The notes under the pieces: model-generated
Databases searched by the model: none
What the model was told of the DNA's origin: nothing
What the model saw: only the letters and a program-made list of their open reading frames with translations
Source: Gammaproteobacteria bacterium
GTDB lineage: Bacteria; Pseudomonadota; Gammaproteobacteria; Xanthomonadales; Marinicellaceae
Assembly (NCBI GenBank): GCA_030426065.1
Contig: JAUHZH010000055.1
Location: forward strand, 1 to 9,297
DNA length: 9,297 nucleotides
Direction: 5' to 3'
Position numbers and translations under genes: made by a program
Shown here: piece after piece, positions 1-7,309 of the stretch
How positions within the stretch are numbered: the first letter of the stretch is position 1
Layout of the letters: each line of letters starts with the position of its first letter

Positions 1-888
1 TTCCATCCTGCAACCCATGTGTTGCATTATTCCAGCACCTGTTTTGAAGGTTTGAAAGCTTACCGATGGGCCGATGGTTCGATTCATTTGTTCCGCCATG
101 CCGACAATATCGAACGTTTGAGGAACAGTGCCCGATCCCTGTGCTTGCCTGTGCCTTCTTTCGAGCTGTTGGAAACGTTGATCATCTCCGCAGTCAAAGC
201 TGTGGTTGATGACATTCCGGAGCTGCCAGGTGCTTTGTACATCCGTCCGACCCTGATAGGCACGGAACCACACATTGGTGCTGCTGGCCGCGGTTCTCAA
301 GAAGCATTGCTTTATGTGATCACTTCGCCAGTGGGTGATTATTTTGCCGGTGGTGTGCGTCCTTTGAAGTTGTTGATTGATGATGAGAACATGCGCTCAA
401 CACCAAAATTTGGCCAAGTCAAAACCGGTGGCAATTACGCCGCATCTTTGCAATCCGTGACGCAGGCAAGGGCCCAATACGGCGCCGATCAGGTGTTGTT
501 TTGCCCTGGTGGTCAGGTTCAAGAAACCGGTGCTGCCAATTTTTTGGTCATCAAAGACAAGCAAATATTGACCAAAAAACTCGATGGCTCCATTTTACCG
601 GGCATCACACGTGATTCTTTGCTCAACATCGCCAAAGCACAAGGGTATGCCATCAAAGAAATGGATTTGACGGTGGATGAACTGTTGGCAGCCTTGCCTG
701 ATTCCGAAGCCTTTTTGTCCGGCACCGCTGCGGTTTTGTCTCCAGTTGGGAGCGTGATCCACCATGGCAAAGAAATTCTGGTGGGCGATGGGCAAGTGGG
801 TGAGCAAGCGATGGCCTTGAAAGCTCAGTTAACGGGCATTCAAATGGGTCAGGTGGAAGACACCTGGGGTTGGACCACACTGATCTAA
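1..888 (+). CDS. ilvE: Branched-chain amino acid aminotransferase, group II type (5' end outside window)
   Basis: This PLP enzyme transfers the amino group between glutamate and the 2-oxo acids of leucine, isoleucine and valine, the last step of their synthesis in the cytoplasm. The frame is open from base 1 (FHPATHVLHYSS...), so the GTG at 19 is an internal valine; roughly 65-70 N-terminal residues of a usual ~360-residue protein are missing. Visible hallmarks are HYSSTCFEGLKAYR near the start, the group II active-site segment FGQVKTGGNYAAS with the Schiff-base lysine codon at 421-423, QETGAANF with the PLP-pyridine-contacting glutamate at 523-525, LPGITRDSLL, and the phosphate-contacting FLSGTAAVLSPVG. 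The KTGGNYAAS form is that of mitochondrial-type BCATs rather than the E. coli IlvE form. It ends in TAA just before a strong terminator, so it is the last gene of its transcript. Substrate preference among the branched-chain acids cannot be read from the sequence. Confidence 0.94.
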   Translation, partial: FHPATHVLHYSSTCFEGLKAYRWADGSIHLFRHADNIERLRNSARSLCLPVPSFELLETLIISAVKAVVDDIPELPGALYIRPTLIGTEPHIGAAGRGSQEALLYVITSPVGDYFAGGVRPLKLLIDDENMRSTPKFGQVKTGGNYAASLQSVTQARAQYGADQVLFCPGGQVQETGAANFLVIKDKQILTKKLDGSILPGITRDSLLNIAKAQGYAIKEMDLTVDELLAALPDSEAFLSGTAAVLSPVGSVIHHGKEILVGDGQVGEQAMALKAQLTGIQMGQVEDTWGWTTLI

Positions 889-891
889 GGC

Positions 892-920
892 AAACCCATT
901 CATCAATGAATGGGTTTTTT
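892..920 (+). terminator. Rho-independent terminator after ilvE
   Basis: AAACCCATTCAT (892-903) and ATGAATGGGTTT (906-917) are perfect reverse complements separated by CA, giving an 11-12 bp hairpin followed by a run of T to 920. It begins 3 nt after the ilvE stop. Read on the minus strand the same stem is followed by only three T and then GCC, so it would be a weaker stop for the DUF1761 gene that converges from the right. With 44 nt between the two stop codons, the hairpin probably serves both genes. Confidence 0.9.
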
Positions 921-932
921 ACATGTTTGTGA

Positions 933-1340
933 TCAGCCCATGCCGCCGATGATGGCGCCCATGATCACCAAAGACAGGGTGGCATACAGCGCGTTGATTA
1001 TGAACAGTTTGACACTGCGTTGCTCAAAGACATAATTGATGCCCATGAACATCGAAACCGGTCCGATGCCAATGATCAAACCCCAGTGAATCCCCCTCAT
1101 CAGATTCGGTGCCGCTCCAATGATGACAGCCATCACGAACGCCGCGAGAAAGGTGAGTAAAATGGCGGTGCCAAATACCTTCGCTGGGTGTCTTTTCCCC
1201 AATTCTTCTTCACTGAAACCAAACTCATTGAGCCAGGCTTTGCCAAAAATCGGGCCATACCAGATGCCACCCAAAATAAAGGCCGCTGCGGTGGCCGAGA
1301 TGATGGCCAGCCAATTCATACTTGCTAAATCGATGTGCAT
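933..1340 (-). CDS. DUF1761-type small integral membrane protein
   Basis: A 135-residue, very hydrophobic protein of unknown function with four likely membrane helices at about residues 9-28, 54-75, 83-104 and 110-131. The N-terminal NWLAIISATAAAFILGGIWYGPIFGKAW, with a WYGP/FGKAW turn after helix 1, is the signature I associate with the DUF1761 family; the assignment rests on this pattern and the overall length. No catalytic residues are evident. The frame stays open to an upstream ATG at 1370, but the ATG at 1340 is preferred because AGAGGA lies 6 nt before it and the upstream ATG would sit just downstream of the -10 box. The gene is monocistronic, divergent from the 1465 gene and convergent with ilvE. 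Its function is not predictable from its neighbours. Confidence 0.85.
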   Translation of the reverse strand: MHIDLASMNWLAIISATAAAFILGGIWYGPIFGKAWLNEFGFSEEELGKRHPAKVFGTAILLTFLAAFVMAVIIGAAPNLMRGIHWGLIIGIGPVSMFMGINYVFEQRSVKLFIINALYATLSLVIMGAIIGGMG

Positions 1341-1346
1341 GTGTTT

Positions 1347-1352
1347 TCCTCT
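1347..1352 (-). promoter_or_regulatory. Ribosome binding site deciding the DUF1761 start
   Basis: The minus strand reads AGAGGA six bases before the ATG at 1340, a good Shine-Dalgarno match at normal spacing. No comparable sequence precedes the longer in-frame ATG at 1370, so this site settles the start. Confidence 0.75.
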
Positions 1353-1372
1353 TTTTAATAATTGTCCCAATG

Positions 1373-1400
1373 ATTATATCAAACATTGAACATCGTTCAG
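1373..1400 (-). promoter_or_regulatory. Predicted sigma70-type promoter for the DUF1761 gene
   Basis: On the minus strand there is a perfect TATAAT -10 box at 1378-1373, with CTGAAC at 1400-1395 as the best -35 candidate, 16 bp upstream. That -35 matches TTGACA at only three of six positions, so either the -10 carries the promoter or an activator helps. The predicted transcript start near 1366 leaves a leader of about 25 nt. Confidence 0.55.
1387..1399. promoter_or_regulatory. Inverted repeat TGAAC-N3-GTTCA between divergent promoters, possible operator
   Basis: TGAAC (1387-1391) and GTTCA (1395-1399) are perfect reverse complements around ATC. The repeat overlaps the presumed -35 region of the minus-strand promoter and ends one base before that of the plus-strand promoter, where a dimeric regulator could affect both. 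Five-base arms occur by chance, so the role is inference from position. Confidence 0.3.
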
Positions 1401-1428
1401 TTGTGATTAAGTCTCAAGGATTTATAAT
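1401..1428 (+). promoter_or_regulatory. Predicted sigma70-type promoter for the 1465-3500 operon
   Basis: TTGTGA (1401-1406, four of six matches to TTGACA) is followed after 16 bp by a perfect TATAAT at 1423-1428. The predicted transcript start near 1435 leaves a leader of about 30 nt containing the ribosome binding site AAGGGAG at 1448-1454, ten bases before the ATG. This is the only clear promoter seen for the two-gene operon. Confidence 0.6.
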
Positions 1429-1464
1429 GCTTTGTCACAGCAGTTTAAAGGGAGTTAAGCGTCG

Positions 1465-2673
1465 ATGCGACACATTATAACCACAGTGATTACCATCCTG
1501 ATCGTCTTGCTGTTTGTTTATTTTTTCAATCAAACGCCTGTTAAAGAAAAGAAACGAACCGCAGTTCCAAAGCAATCCACCGAAGTGCCCTCTGCCAAAC
1601 CAACGGCCCAATCAATGACAGCTGAGTTGGATGAAAAGACCCAAGCAGAGTTTCGGTTTTATAAAGACAACTGGCAAAAAGGGTTGGGTGATCATCAGCC
1701 CAAACCCTTGAACAAAGACCCCAGCTACATCGAAGCATACCGAGATTACGATTATGCCCGATCACATTGCAAAGACATCATCACGTCATTGGCCATCGGT
1801 GCCGAGCCTTTTGGCTATGAGCTGAGGGACTATAAAGAACAAATGTCAGAGCAACAGCGGCGTGTTTTTCAAAACAGGGTGACAAAATGCCAAGACCTGG
1901 GACACCCCACTTGGAAAAATGAAATCACCATGGATGTGGGTTTGGTGGTGGCTCATTTAAAAAACAGGATGGATCAGTTGACCCCTGAAACTGCTGAAGA
2001 AGTGGCCTTACAAAACAATTTAAAACAAATCGAAGCCATCGAAAAAATTGGACATCAACTGTTTAACTTGGAGCGTGGAGAAACCATCGATTTCGATTTG
2101 CGATCTGAGTTGTATCAACAAAAACGAAACCTGCAAAGTCAATATCCTCAAAAGGTGCTTTTTGCGCCTTATGCTGCGGAAGACATGCCTTTGGTTGAGT
2201 CATTGAACCAGCAAGTGGCTGAGATTGAAGCGCAGATGAAAGCCAACACCTTCTTTGACCATGACAAAATACAAAGCAGCCAGGAAGTGTTATTCAATGC
2301 CATTTCCCAGTTGGATGTGAGTATGAAAAACACCATCAGTGGAGATGGGTTTTGGGCGATTTATGTTTGGTTCAAGGATAAACACTCTGATGATCGATTT
2401 GATTCCTATTTGAAGTCCATGAAGCAACCAGTTGGGATCAAAAAGTTTGATGACTGGATACAGCCCATCGTGATGAAATTCCGTGCTTGTGAATTGGGCA
2501 TTCCCTGCGGAGCTGATGCACCGTTGGCAGAATCTGTGTGCCTTGATTTCCGAACCCCCCAATCTTCGGATTCTTGCGGCAAAGGTGTGATTGACTATTA
2601 TGTCGATGATCATTTGTCAGCACATCAATTGATGGATGTTGAGTATGTATTACAGAACAGGTTTGCATTATGA
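1465..2673 (+). CDS. Membrane-anchored, presumably periplasmic six-cysteine protein, long paralogue
   Basis: I do not recognise a named family for this 402-residue protein. Residues 4-21 form one hydrophobic helix followed by KEKKR, without a lipobox or a clear signal-peptidase site, which suggests an N-terminal anchor with the rest outside the cytoplasm. A Pro/Lys/Thr-rich linker (about 25-55) leads to a polar, largely helical body; residues 170-260 are rich in Glu, Gln and Leu and may form long helices. There are exactly six cysteines, at 102, 142, 342, 348, 359 and 371. The last four fall in ACELGIPC-x10-C-x11-C. The downstream gene has the same layout and both end in FAL, so the two look like diverged paralogues. 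The start is supported by AAGGGAG ten bases upstream and a good promoter. The stop overlaps the next ATG as ATGA, implying coupled translation. Disulfide pairing, partners and role are unknown. Confidence 0.85.
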   Translation: MRHIITTVITILIVLLFVYFFNQTPVKEKKRTAVPKQSTEVPSAKPTAQSMTAELDEKTQAEFRFYKDNWQKGLGDHQPKPLNKDPSYIEAYRDYDYARSHCKDIITSLAIGAEPFGYELRDYKEQMSEQQRRVFQNRVTKCQDLGHPTWKNEITMDVGLVVAHLKNRMDQLTPETAEEVALQNNLKQIEAIEKIGHQLFNLERGETIDFDLRSELYQQKRNLQSQYPQKVLFAPYAAEDMPLVESLNQQVAEIEAQMKANTFFDHDKIQSSQEVLFNAISQLDVSMKNTISGDGFWAIYVWFKDKHSDDRFDSYLKSMKQPVGIKKFDDWIQPIVMKFRACELGIPCGADAPLAESVCLDFRTPQSSDSCGKGVIDYYVDDHLSAHQLMDVEYVLQNRFAL

Positions 2674-3500
2674 AAAAATCATTGGTATTGATCATTTTTG
2701 TGGCTGTTGCGTGGGTGATGATGTATCAATGGGGAGATTCCCCAGAGACACAGCAAATCCTTCAAGAGATAGATAAAAACAAGGCCTACCAGCAGCCCGT
2801 TCGTCCTGAGCCAAGGCAACCGGCTGAAGAAATTCAACTGATTAAACCTGCGAGCGGTCTGCCTCAAGGTCATTTGTTTGATGAAAATCCGGTTGTTGAT
2901 TTGATCATTGGTCTCAATCATTTTGCCTTGTGTTTGGGGCATTTGAAGGTTAAAGACTCAAACGAGCCTGTGAAACTAAGTGCCAAGCAGCTAGCTTATT
3001 TACAGCCCTATTATGATGCCTGTGAAACGGAACAAAAAATCATGAGCTTATACAATCAAAACAACATCATGTTAAAACTACAAGGTGCTGCCAATGACGA
3101 TCGATTGAAGTTGTTAATGAAAGTTGGTGCATTGAATACTGAAGATTGGCGTTTAATCCAGGAATGGGTTGTTGATATGAAGGCACAAGAATTGTTGTTG
3201 GCTTCTGCATTGGTCGAAAGGTATTTGTTTGTCAATTCGGAAAATGACTTGGCGACTGCGCTGGGCAGTCGAGATGCACGGTACAATGGCATGATGGTTG
3301 AACAAGGGTTTGCGCTGTTGGCTTGCAAGAAAGGCATGGATTGTTCACACAGCAGCGGCTTGATGTTGACCCGCTGTGCCGATGATGAACGTGCTTGTGG
3401 TTTGAATTACTTTGAATACGTAGAAGCAATCAGCCTTTCGGGGTTCAAGCGGGATTTGGCAACCACAGTGGATTGGATCAAACACACATTTGCTTTGTGA
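2670..3500 (+). CDS. Membrane-anchored, presumably periplasmic six-cysteine protein, short paralogue
   Basis: A 276-residue protein of unrecognised family. Residues 4-19 (SLVLIIFVAVAWVMMY) form an N-terminal helix after MKK, probably an uncleaved anchor or signal peptide; a Pro/Gln/Glu-rich linker follows to about residue 66. Its six cysteines are at 88, 118, 219, 225, 236 and 243. The block ACKKGMDC-x10-C-x6-C matches ACELGIPC-x10-C-x11-C of the upstream protein, with the first three intervals arranged identically, a Gly after the last Cys, about 32 residues to the C-terminus in both, and the same final FAL. The body between the Cys clusters is shorter than in the upstream protein, accounting for most of the size difference. 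The ATG overlaps the upstream stop by four bases, with a weak CAGG eight bases before it. The gene ends flush against the hrpA stop on the other strand. The paralogy is seen in the pattern; any joint function is inference. Confidence 0.85.
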   Translation: MKKSLVLIIFVAVAWVMMYQWGDSPETQQILQEIDKNKAYQQPVRPEPRQPAEEIQLIKPASGLPQGHLFDENPVVDLIIGLNHFALCLGHLKVKDSNEPVKLSAKQLAYLQPYYDACETEQKIMSLYNQNNIMLKLQGAANDDRLKLLMKVGALNTEDWRLIQEWVVDMKAQELLLASALVERYLFVNSENDLATALGSRDARYNGMMVEQGFALLACKKGMDCSHSSGLMLTRCADDERACGLNYFEYVEAISLSGFKRDLATTVDWIKHTFAL

Positions 3501-6500
3501 TCACAGCCCTTTCAACAGCGCTTGGACACGCTTTTCTGAGGCTTTTTGTTTGGTGCCTAGTTGTTGGGCAAACAGGGAGATGCGGTATTCTTCCAGCAGC
3601 AACCAAGCGTCTTGGTGTGCATCGGTGAAGGCATCAGATTGTTCACAGATTCGATAAAATGACCGGCTGACTTTTTGCAGTTGTTCCAGTTTTTGGGCTT
3701 CCTTTCCAGGGGAATGCAAGGCGTTTTCTATGCGCAGTTTCAATCCCTTGAGGAAACGAGGAAAATGCGCGAGGTCGCTTGCCCGCCAATGATCAAAACA
3801 ATCGGAATAGATCATGTAGTCCAACTGGTATTGCATGTCTTCAACGCTGGCTGGGTTCAATTGTTGGGTGTTTTTCTCAAGGCATTGCCAGGTTTCATGC
3901 CATTGAACCAGGATGGGGTTGACCTGATTGAGCCAGTCGTAACAGGTTTTGTATAAACCGGATTTCAAGTGGTCGGCCAATTGATCGAATGCGGCTTGGT
4001 CTCGGACCGTTTTTTGGCCATCAATCTGCTGTTTGACCATGGCCATAAGTAAATCATGGTTCAAGCTGTTGCCTGTTTCCAAACTTTGCCATGCCATGTT
4101 GGCTTTCAAGTCGGTGTTGGCATTCAGTGCTTGCTTGAATATTTTAGGGTATTTGATTTGGAGCAGTTTCAAGACACCCAGGGTGTGTTTGGTTCTTGCC
4201 TGGTGTGCGGTTTCAAACAACCGCATGGCCACACTGTTGGCTTCAGCAACCAAGGCGGGGTAAGCCAACAAACCATTGTCAAGCATCACTTCGGCGTCCA
4301 TTTGGCCAAACACCCAATCGGTGGCACCTTTGATCTCGCGTTGGGCGCTGGCGGTTTTTTGGAAAGAACGGTTGGCTTGTTTTTTGTAATCACTGCCCAG
4401 TTGATCGAAGTCGCGGGTGGTTTTCAGCACTTGGCCTTTGTCATCCACCACCTGAAAACGCATCTTCAAATGATTCGGTAAATCGGTTTGTTGCCAATCT
4501 TTTACGGTGGTCGATAGGCCATTGACTTGTTTGACCAGTAACACCAGCTGCTGGTAAAAGTTTTTTTCTTTGTTGAGCTTTTGGCTCAACACTTCAGCAT
4601 AGTGGCCTGTGGGTATCAAACCACGACGCAGGCTTTTCGGCATCCCCTTGATCAGGGCTTCAATTTTTTCAACCAACAAACCCGGCACCAAATATTCAAA
4701 ATCATTGGCATTCAAAGCATTGAGCCAAGGCAAGGGGATTTGTAAGGTGATGCCGTCTTCGTCACTGCCGGGTTCAAAGTGGTAACTGGCAGGGATCTTG
4801 AGTGACCTGATGGCGAGTTGTTCTGGGAACTGATTGGCTTTGGGGATGCTGGCTTGGCTGCGGTACAGTTGTTCAGGACCCAGTTTCAGCACCTCGTCAC
4901 CGTTTTTCTTGACCCAACGCCTGAGTTGAACTTCAGAATACGTGCCTTCGGGAATCACGGCATCGTACAGATCAAACAGTTTCCCTGGATCAATCAACAA
5001 ATCTTTCTTGCGGTGGCGGTCTTCTTCGGCATGGATCGATGCGATGATTTTGGCGTTGTGGTGATAAAAAGCCATGCGGGTGTGCATGTTTTGTTCAACC
5101 AGGGCTTTTTCTATGAACATTTGTCGGGCACCACTGGGGTCATGTGGCCCATAGTGAACGCGTTCTTTTTCAGCCAAAGTCATGCCCAACATCACGGTGC
5201 GCTGGAGCCCCATCACGCTGCCTTGTTTCTTAGACCAGTATGGGTCATAGACACGTTTGTTGATCAAGTGCTGACCGACATCGGCAATCCAGTCAGCTTC
5301 CACCTTGGCGGCCATTCGGGCAAACACCTGTGAGGTGTGGACAATCTGGGCCGCCATGATCCATTGTGGTTGGGTATTGAACAAACTTGATCCTGGAAAG
5401 ATCATGAATTTTTTGTTCCTTGTTCCGAGGTACTCCTTGCCGCTTTGGTTGAATCCAACATGGGATATGAACCCTGACAACAAGGCTTTGTGAATTTGCT
5501 CATAATCGGCGTTTTGATCGCCGATGATCATTTTCTGTTGCTTGATCAATTGACTGAGTTGGCGGTGGATGTCGCGCCACTCCATGAACCTTTTGATGGA
5601 TATGAAGTGCTTTCTGCACCAGTCCTTGAACCCTTTGTTCTTCATGTCTTTGCGCAATTGATTCAATTGTTTCCACATCGAAAGCAGGGACATGAAATCA
5701 GAAGTGTCGTGGGCAAACTGTTGATGGGCTTTGTCAGCAGCCTGGGCCCAATCCAAAGGCCGCTCTCTTGGGTCTTGAATTGACAAAGCTGCGACGATGA
5801 TCAGTGCTTCTTTTAAGGCGCCCACTTCGTTGGCTTTGATGAGGATGCGACCCAGCTGAACATCGATGGGCAGATAGGCCATCAAGCGCCCGGTTGGGGT
5901 CAGCTGCTGTCCTTCATCCAGTGCTTGTAATTCCATCAGCAGCTGGTAACCGTCATTGATCATTTTAAAGTCAGGTGAATCAATGAAAGGAAAATCAGCC
6001 AAATGTCCGAGTTTCAACAAATGGGTTTGCAAAATCACTGAGGCCAAAGACGTCCTCAAGATTTCAGCATCGGTGTGTTCAGCTCTGGCATCAAAGTCTT
6101 GTTCACTGTACAACCTGAAACAATGACCATGGGCGATCCGCCCACAGCGACCTGCACGCTGGTTGGCGCTGTCCTGGGCAATCGGTTCAATTTGTAAGCC
6201 TTGAATCTTGCTGCGTGCTGAATACCTGCTGATTCGTGCCAGCCCTGAGTCAATCACATAATGGATTCGAGGCACGGTCAGTGACGTTTCTGCGACATTG
6301 GTTGAGAGTATGATTCGCCTTTTCCCACCGGGTGAAAATATCCTCATTTGTTCTTGTGAAGTCAGGCGAGCATACAAAGGCAACACTTCGGTGTTGTTGA
6401 AATGTTTGCGCTTGATGTGGTCCATGGCGTCGTTGATTTCACGCTCACCGGGTAAAAACACCAGCACATCACCTGAAGCTTCCATGCCGTAGATTTCATC

Positions 6501-7307
6501 CAGAGCGCGGATGATGCCTTGGTTCATTTCGAGGTTTTTCTCATCCAGTGGGCGGTAATGCACATCCACAGGATAAGAGCGACCAGACACGCTGATAATC
6601 GGAGCACCTTCAAAATGGCGCGCAAATTTGTCGGTATCAATGGTGGCTGAAGTGATGATGATTTTTAAATCAGGGCGTTTTTTTGCCAGTTGCTTCAGAA
6701 AACCCAGCAAGAAATCTATGTTGAGGCTGCGTTCATGGGCTTCATCGATGATGATGGCATCATAGTCATTGAGCCACCGGTCATTCAAAGTTTGCTGTAA
6801 TAAAATACCATCGGTCATGAAACGCACCCATCCCATGGGGTCATACTGTTCATCGAACCGGACTTGATAACCGACAGCTGAACCCAGTGGGATGCTCAAT
6901 TCTTCGGCGACCCGCTGGGCCACTGATTTGGCAGCAATCCTTCTCGGTTGGGTACAAGCAATTTGGCCCGTTTGACCCAAGCCAGCCATCAAACACAGTT
7001 TGGGGATTTGTGTGGTTTTGCCTGATCCGGTTTCACCGGCAATGACAGTCACTTGGTGATTTTGGATGGTCTTGATGATGTCTTGGGCATGGTCACTGAC
7101 GGGTAAGGATTCAGCCAGCGTGATGGCGGGCAGGTTTTGTAACCGTTGTTGGTGTGCTTGTTGTTTAAGGTCGATTTGTTTCAACAACGCTGACAGTTGT
7201 TCTGGTTTGATTTTGTTGCGATTGAGTTGGCGACGGAAATGATGAAAATCACTGCGCATCAAGTGATTTGGCAATTGGCCAATCAATTTCTTGAGGTCCG
7301 GCGCCAT
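3501..7307 (-). CDS. hrpA: ATP-dependent DEAH-box RNA helicase HrpA
   Basis: A cytoplasmic SF2 helicase of about 1268 residues, close to the 1300 of E. coli HrpA. Motif I GETGSGKT is near residues 91-98, motif II DEAHERS near 188-194, motif III SAT near 220, motif V STNVAETSLTV near 336-346 and motif VI QRAGRCGR near 384-391, so both RecA domains look intact. A winged-helix/HA2 region (about 440-550) and an OB-like region (about 610-680, with YLGTRNKKFMIFPGSSLF) follow, then the long C-terminal DUF3418 part (about 700 to the end) that separates HrpA from the shorter HrpB. HrpA is linked to mRNA processing and, in recent E. coli work, to stalled or collided ribosomes. The ATG at 7307 lies 2 nt after the mscS stop; a TTG at 7313, overlapping that stop, is an alternative start. 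Neither has a strong Shine-Dalgarno, so coupling to mscS is likely. It is last in the cluster, and no terminator separates it from the convergent operon. Confidence 0.96.
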   Translation of the reverse strand: MAPDLKKLIGQLPNHLMRSDFHHFRRQLNRNKIKPEQLSALLKQIDLKQQAHQQRLQNLPAITLAESLPVSDHAQDIIKTIQNHQVTVIAGETGSGKTTQIPKLCLMAGLGQTGQIACTQPRRIAAKSVAQRVAEELSIPLGSAVGYQVRFDEQYDPMGWVRFMTDGILLQQTLNDRWLNDYDAIIIDEAHERSLNIDFLLGFLKQLAKKRPDLKIIITSATIDTDKFARHFEGAPIISVSGRSYPVDVHYRPLDEKNLEMNQGIIRALDEIYGMEASGDVLVFLPGEREINDAMDHIKRKHFNNTEVLPLYARLTSQEQMRIFSPGGKRRIILSTNVAETSLTVPRIHYVIDSGLARISRYSARSKIQGLQIEPIAQDSANQRAGRCGRIAHGHCFRLYSEQDFDARAEHTDAEILRTSLASVILQTHLLKLGHLADFPFIDSPDFKMINDGYQLLMELQALDEGQQLTPTGRLMAYLPIDVQLGRILIKANEVGALKEALIIVAALSIQDPRERPLDWAQAADKAHQQFAHDTSDFMSLLSMWKQLNQLRKDMKNKGFKDWCRKHFISIKRFMEWRDIHRQLSQLIKQQKMIIGDQNADYEQIHKALLSGFISHVGFNQSGKEYLGTRNKKFMIFPGSSLFNTQPQWIMAAQIVHTSQVFARMAAKVEADWIADVGQHLINKRVYDPYWSKKQGSVMGLQRTVMLGMTLAEKERVHYGPHDPSGARQMFIEKALVEQNMHTRMAFYHHNAKIIASIHAEEDRHRKKDLLIDPGKLFDLYDAVIPEGTYSEVQLRRWVKKNGDEVLKLGPEQLYRSQASIPKANQFPEQLAIRSLKIPASYHFEPGSDEDGITLQIPLPWLNALNANDFEYLVPGLLVEKIEALIKGMPKSLRRGLIPTGHYAEVLSQKLNKEKNFYQQLVLLVKQVNGLSTTVKDWQQTDLPNHLKMRFQVVDDKGQVLKTTRDFDQLGSDYKKQANRSFQKTASAQREIKGATDWVFGQMDAEVMLDNGLLAYPALVAEANSVAMRLFETAHQARTKHTLGVLKLLQIKYPKIFKQALNANTDLKANMAWQSLETGNSLNHDLLMAMVKQQIDGQKTVRDQAAFDQLADHLKSGLYKTCYDWLNQVNPILVQWHETWQCLEKNTQQLNPASVEDMQYQLDYMIYSDCFDHWRASDLAHFPRFLKGLKLRIENALHSPGKEAQKLEQLQKVSRSFYRICEQSDAFTDAHQDAWLLLEEYRISLFAQQLGTKQKASEKRVQALLKGL

Positions 7308-7309
7308 GA

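Noticed and set aside
19..21. GTG at 19 as the start of ilvE
   Set aside because: The frame is open back to base 1 with family-like residues, and most of the enzyme's N-terminal domain would be missing. The true start is outside the window.
1120..1389. 89-residue open frame on the + strand
   Set aside because: It is antisense to the DUF1761 gene, which has the family pattern, a ribosome binding site and a promoter.
2659..3500. Shared C-terminal FAL of both Cys proteins as an SspB/ClpXP degron
   Set aside because: Both proteins carry an N-terminal anchor and are likely outside the cytoplasm, FAL is not the ssrA tail (LAA), and three residues are too few. It is better read as a trace of common ancestry.
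3496..3505. TGTGATCACA as a CRP-type binding site
   Set aside because: The half-sites TGTGA and TCACA match CRP, but the consensus needs six bases between them and here there are none. The palindrome is explained by two abutting stop codons at the end of convergent genes.
3517..3535. Hairpin AGCG-N8-CGCT followed by TTT as a terminator for the + operon
   Set aside because: The stem is only four base pairs with an eight-base loop and three further T, and it lies within hrpA codons. It is too weak to call.
4818..5333. 171-residue open frame on the + strand
   Set aside because: It is antisense to the conserved C-terminal part of hrpA, has no promoter or ribosome binding site and resembles no family. 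It follows from hrpA codon bias, as do the other + frames between 3675 and 6492.
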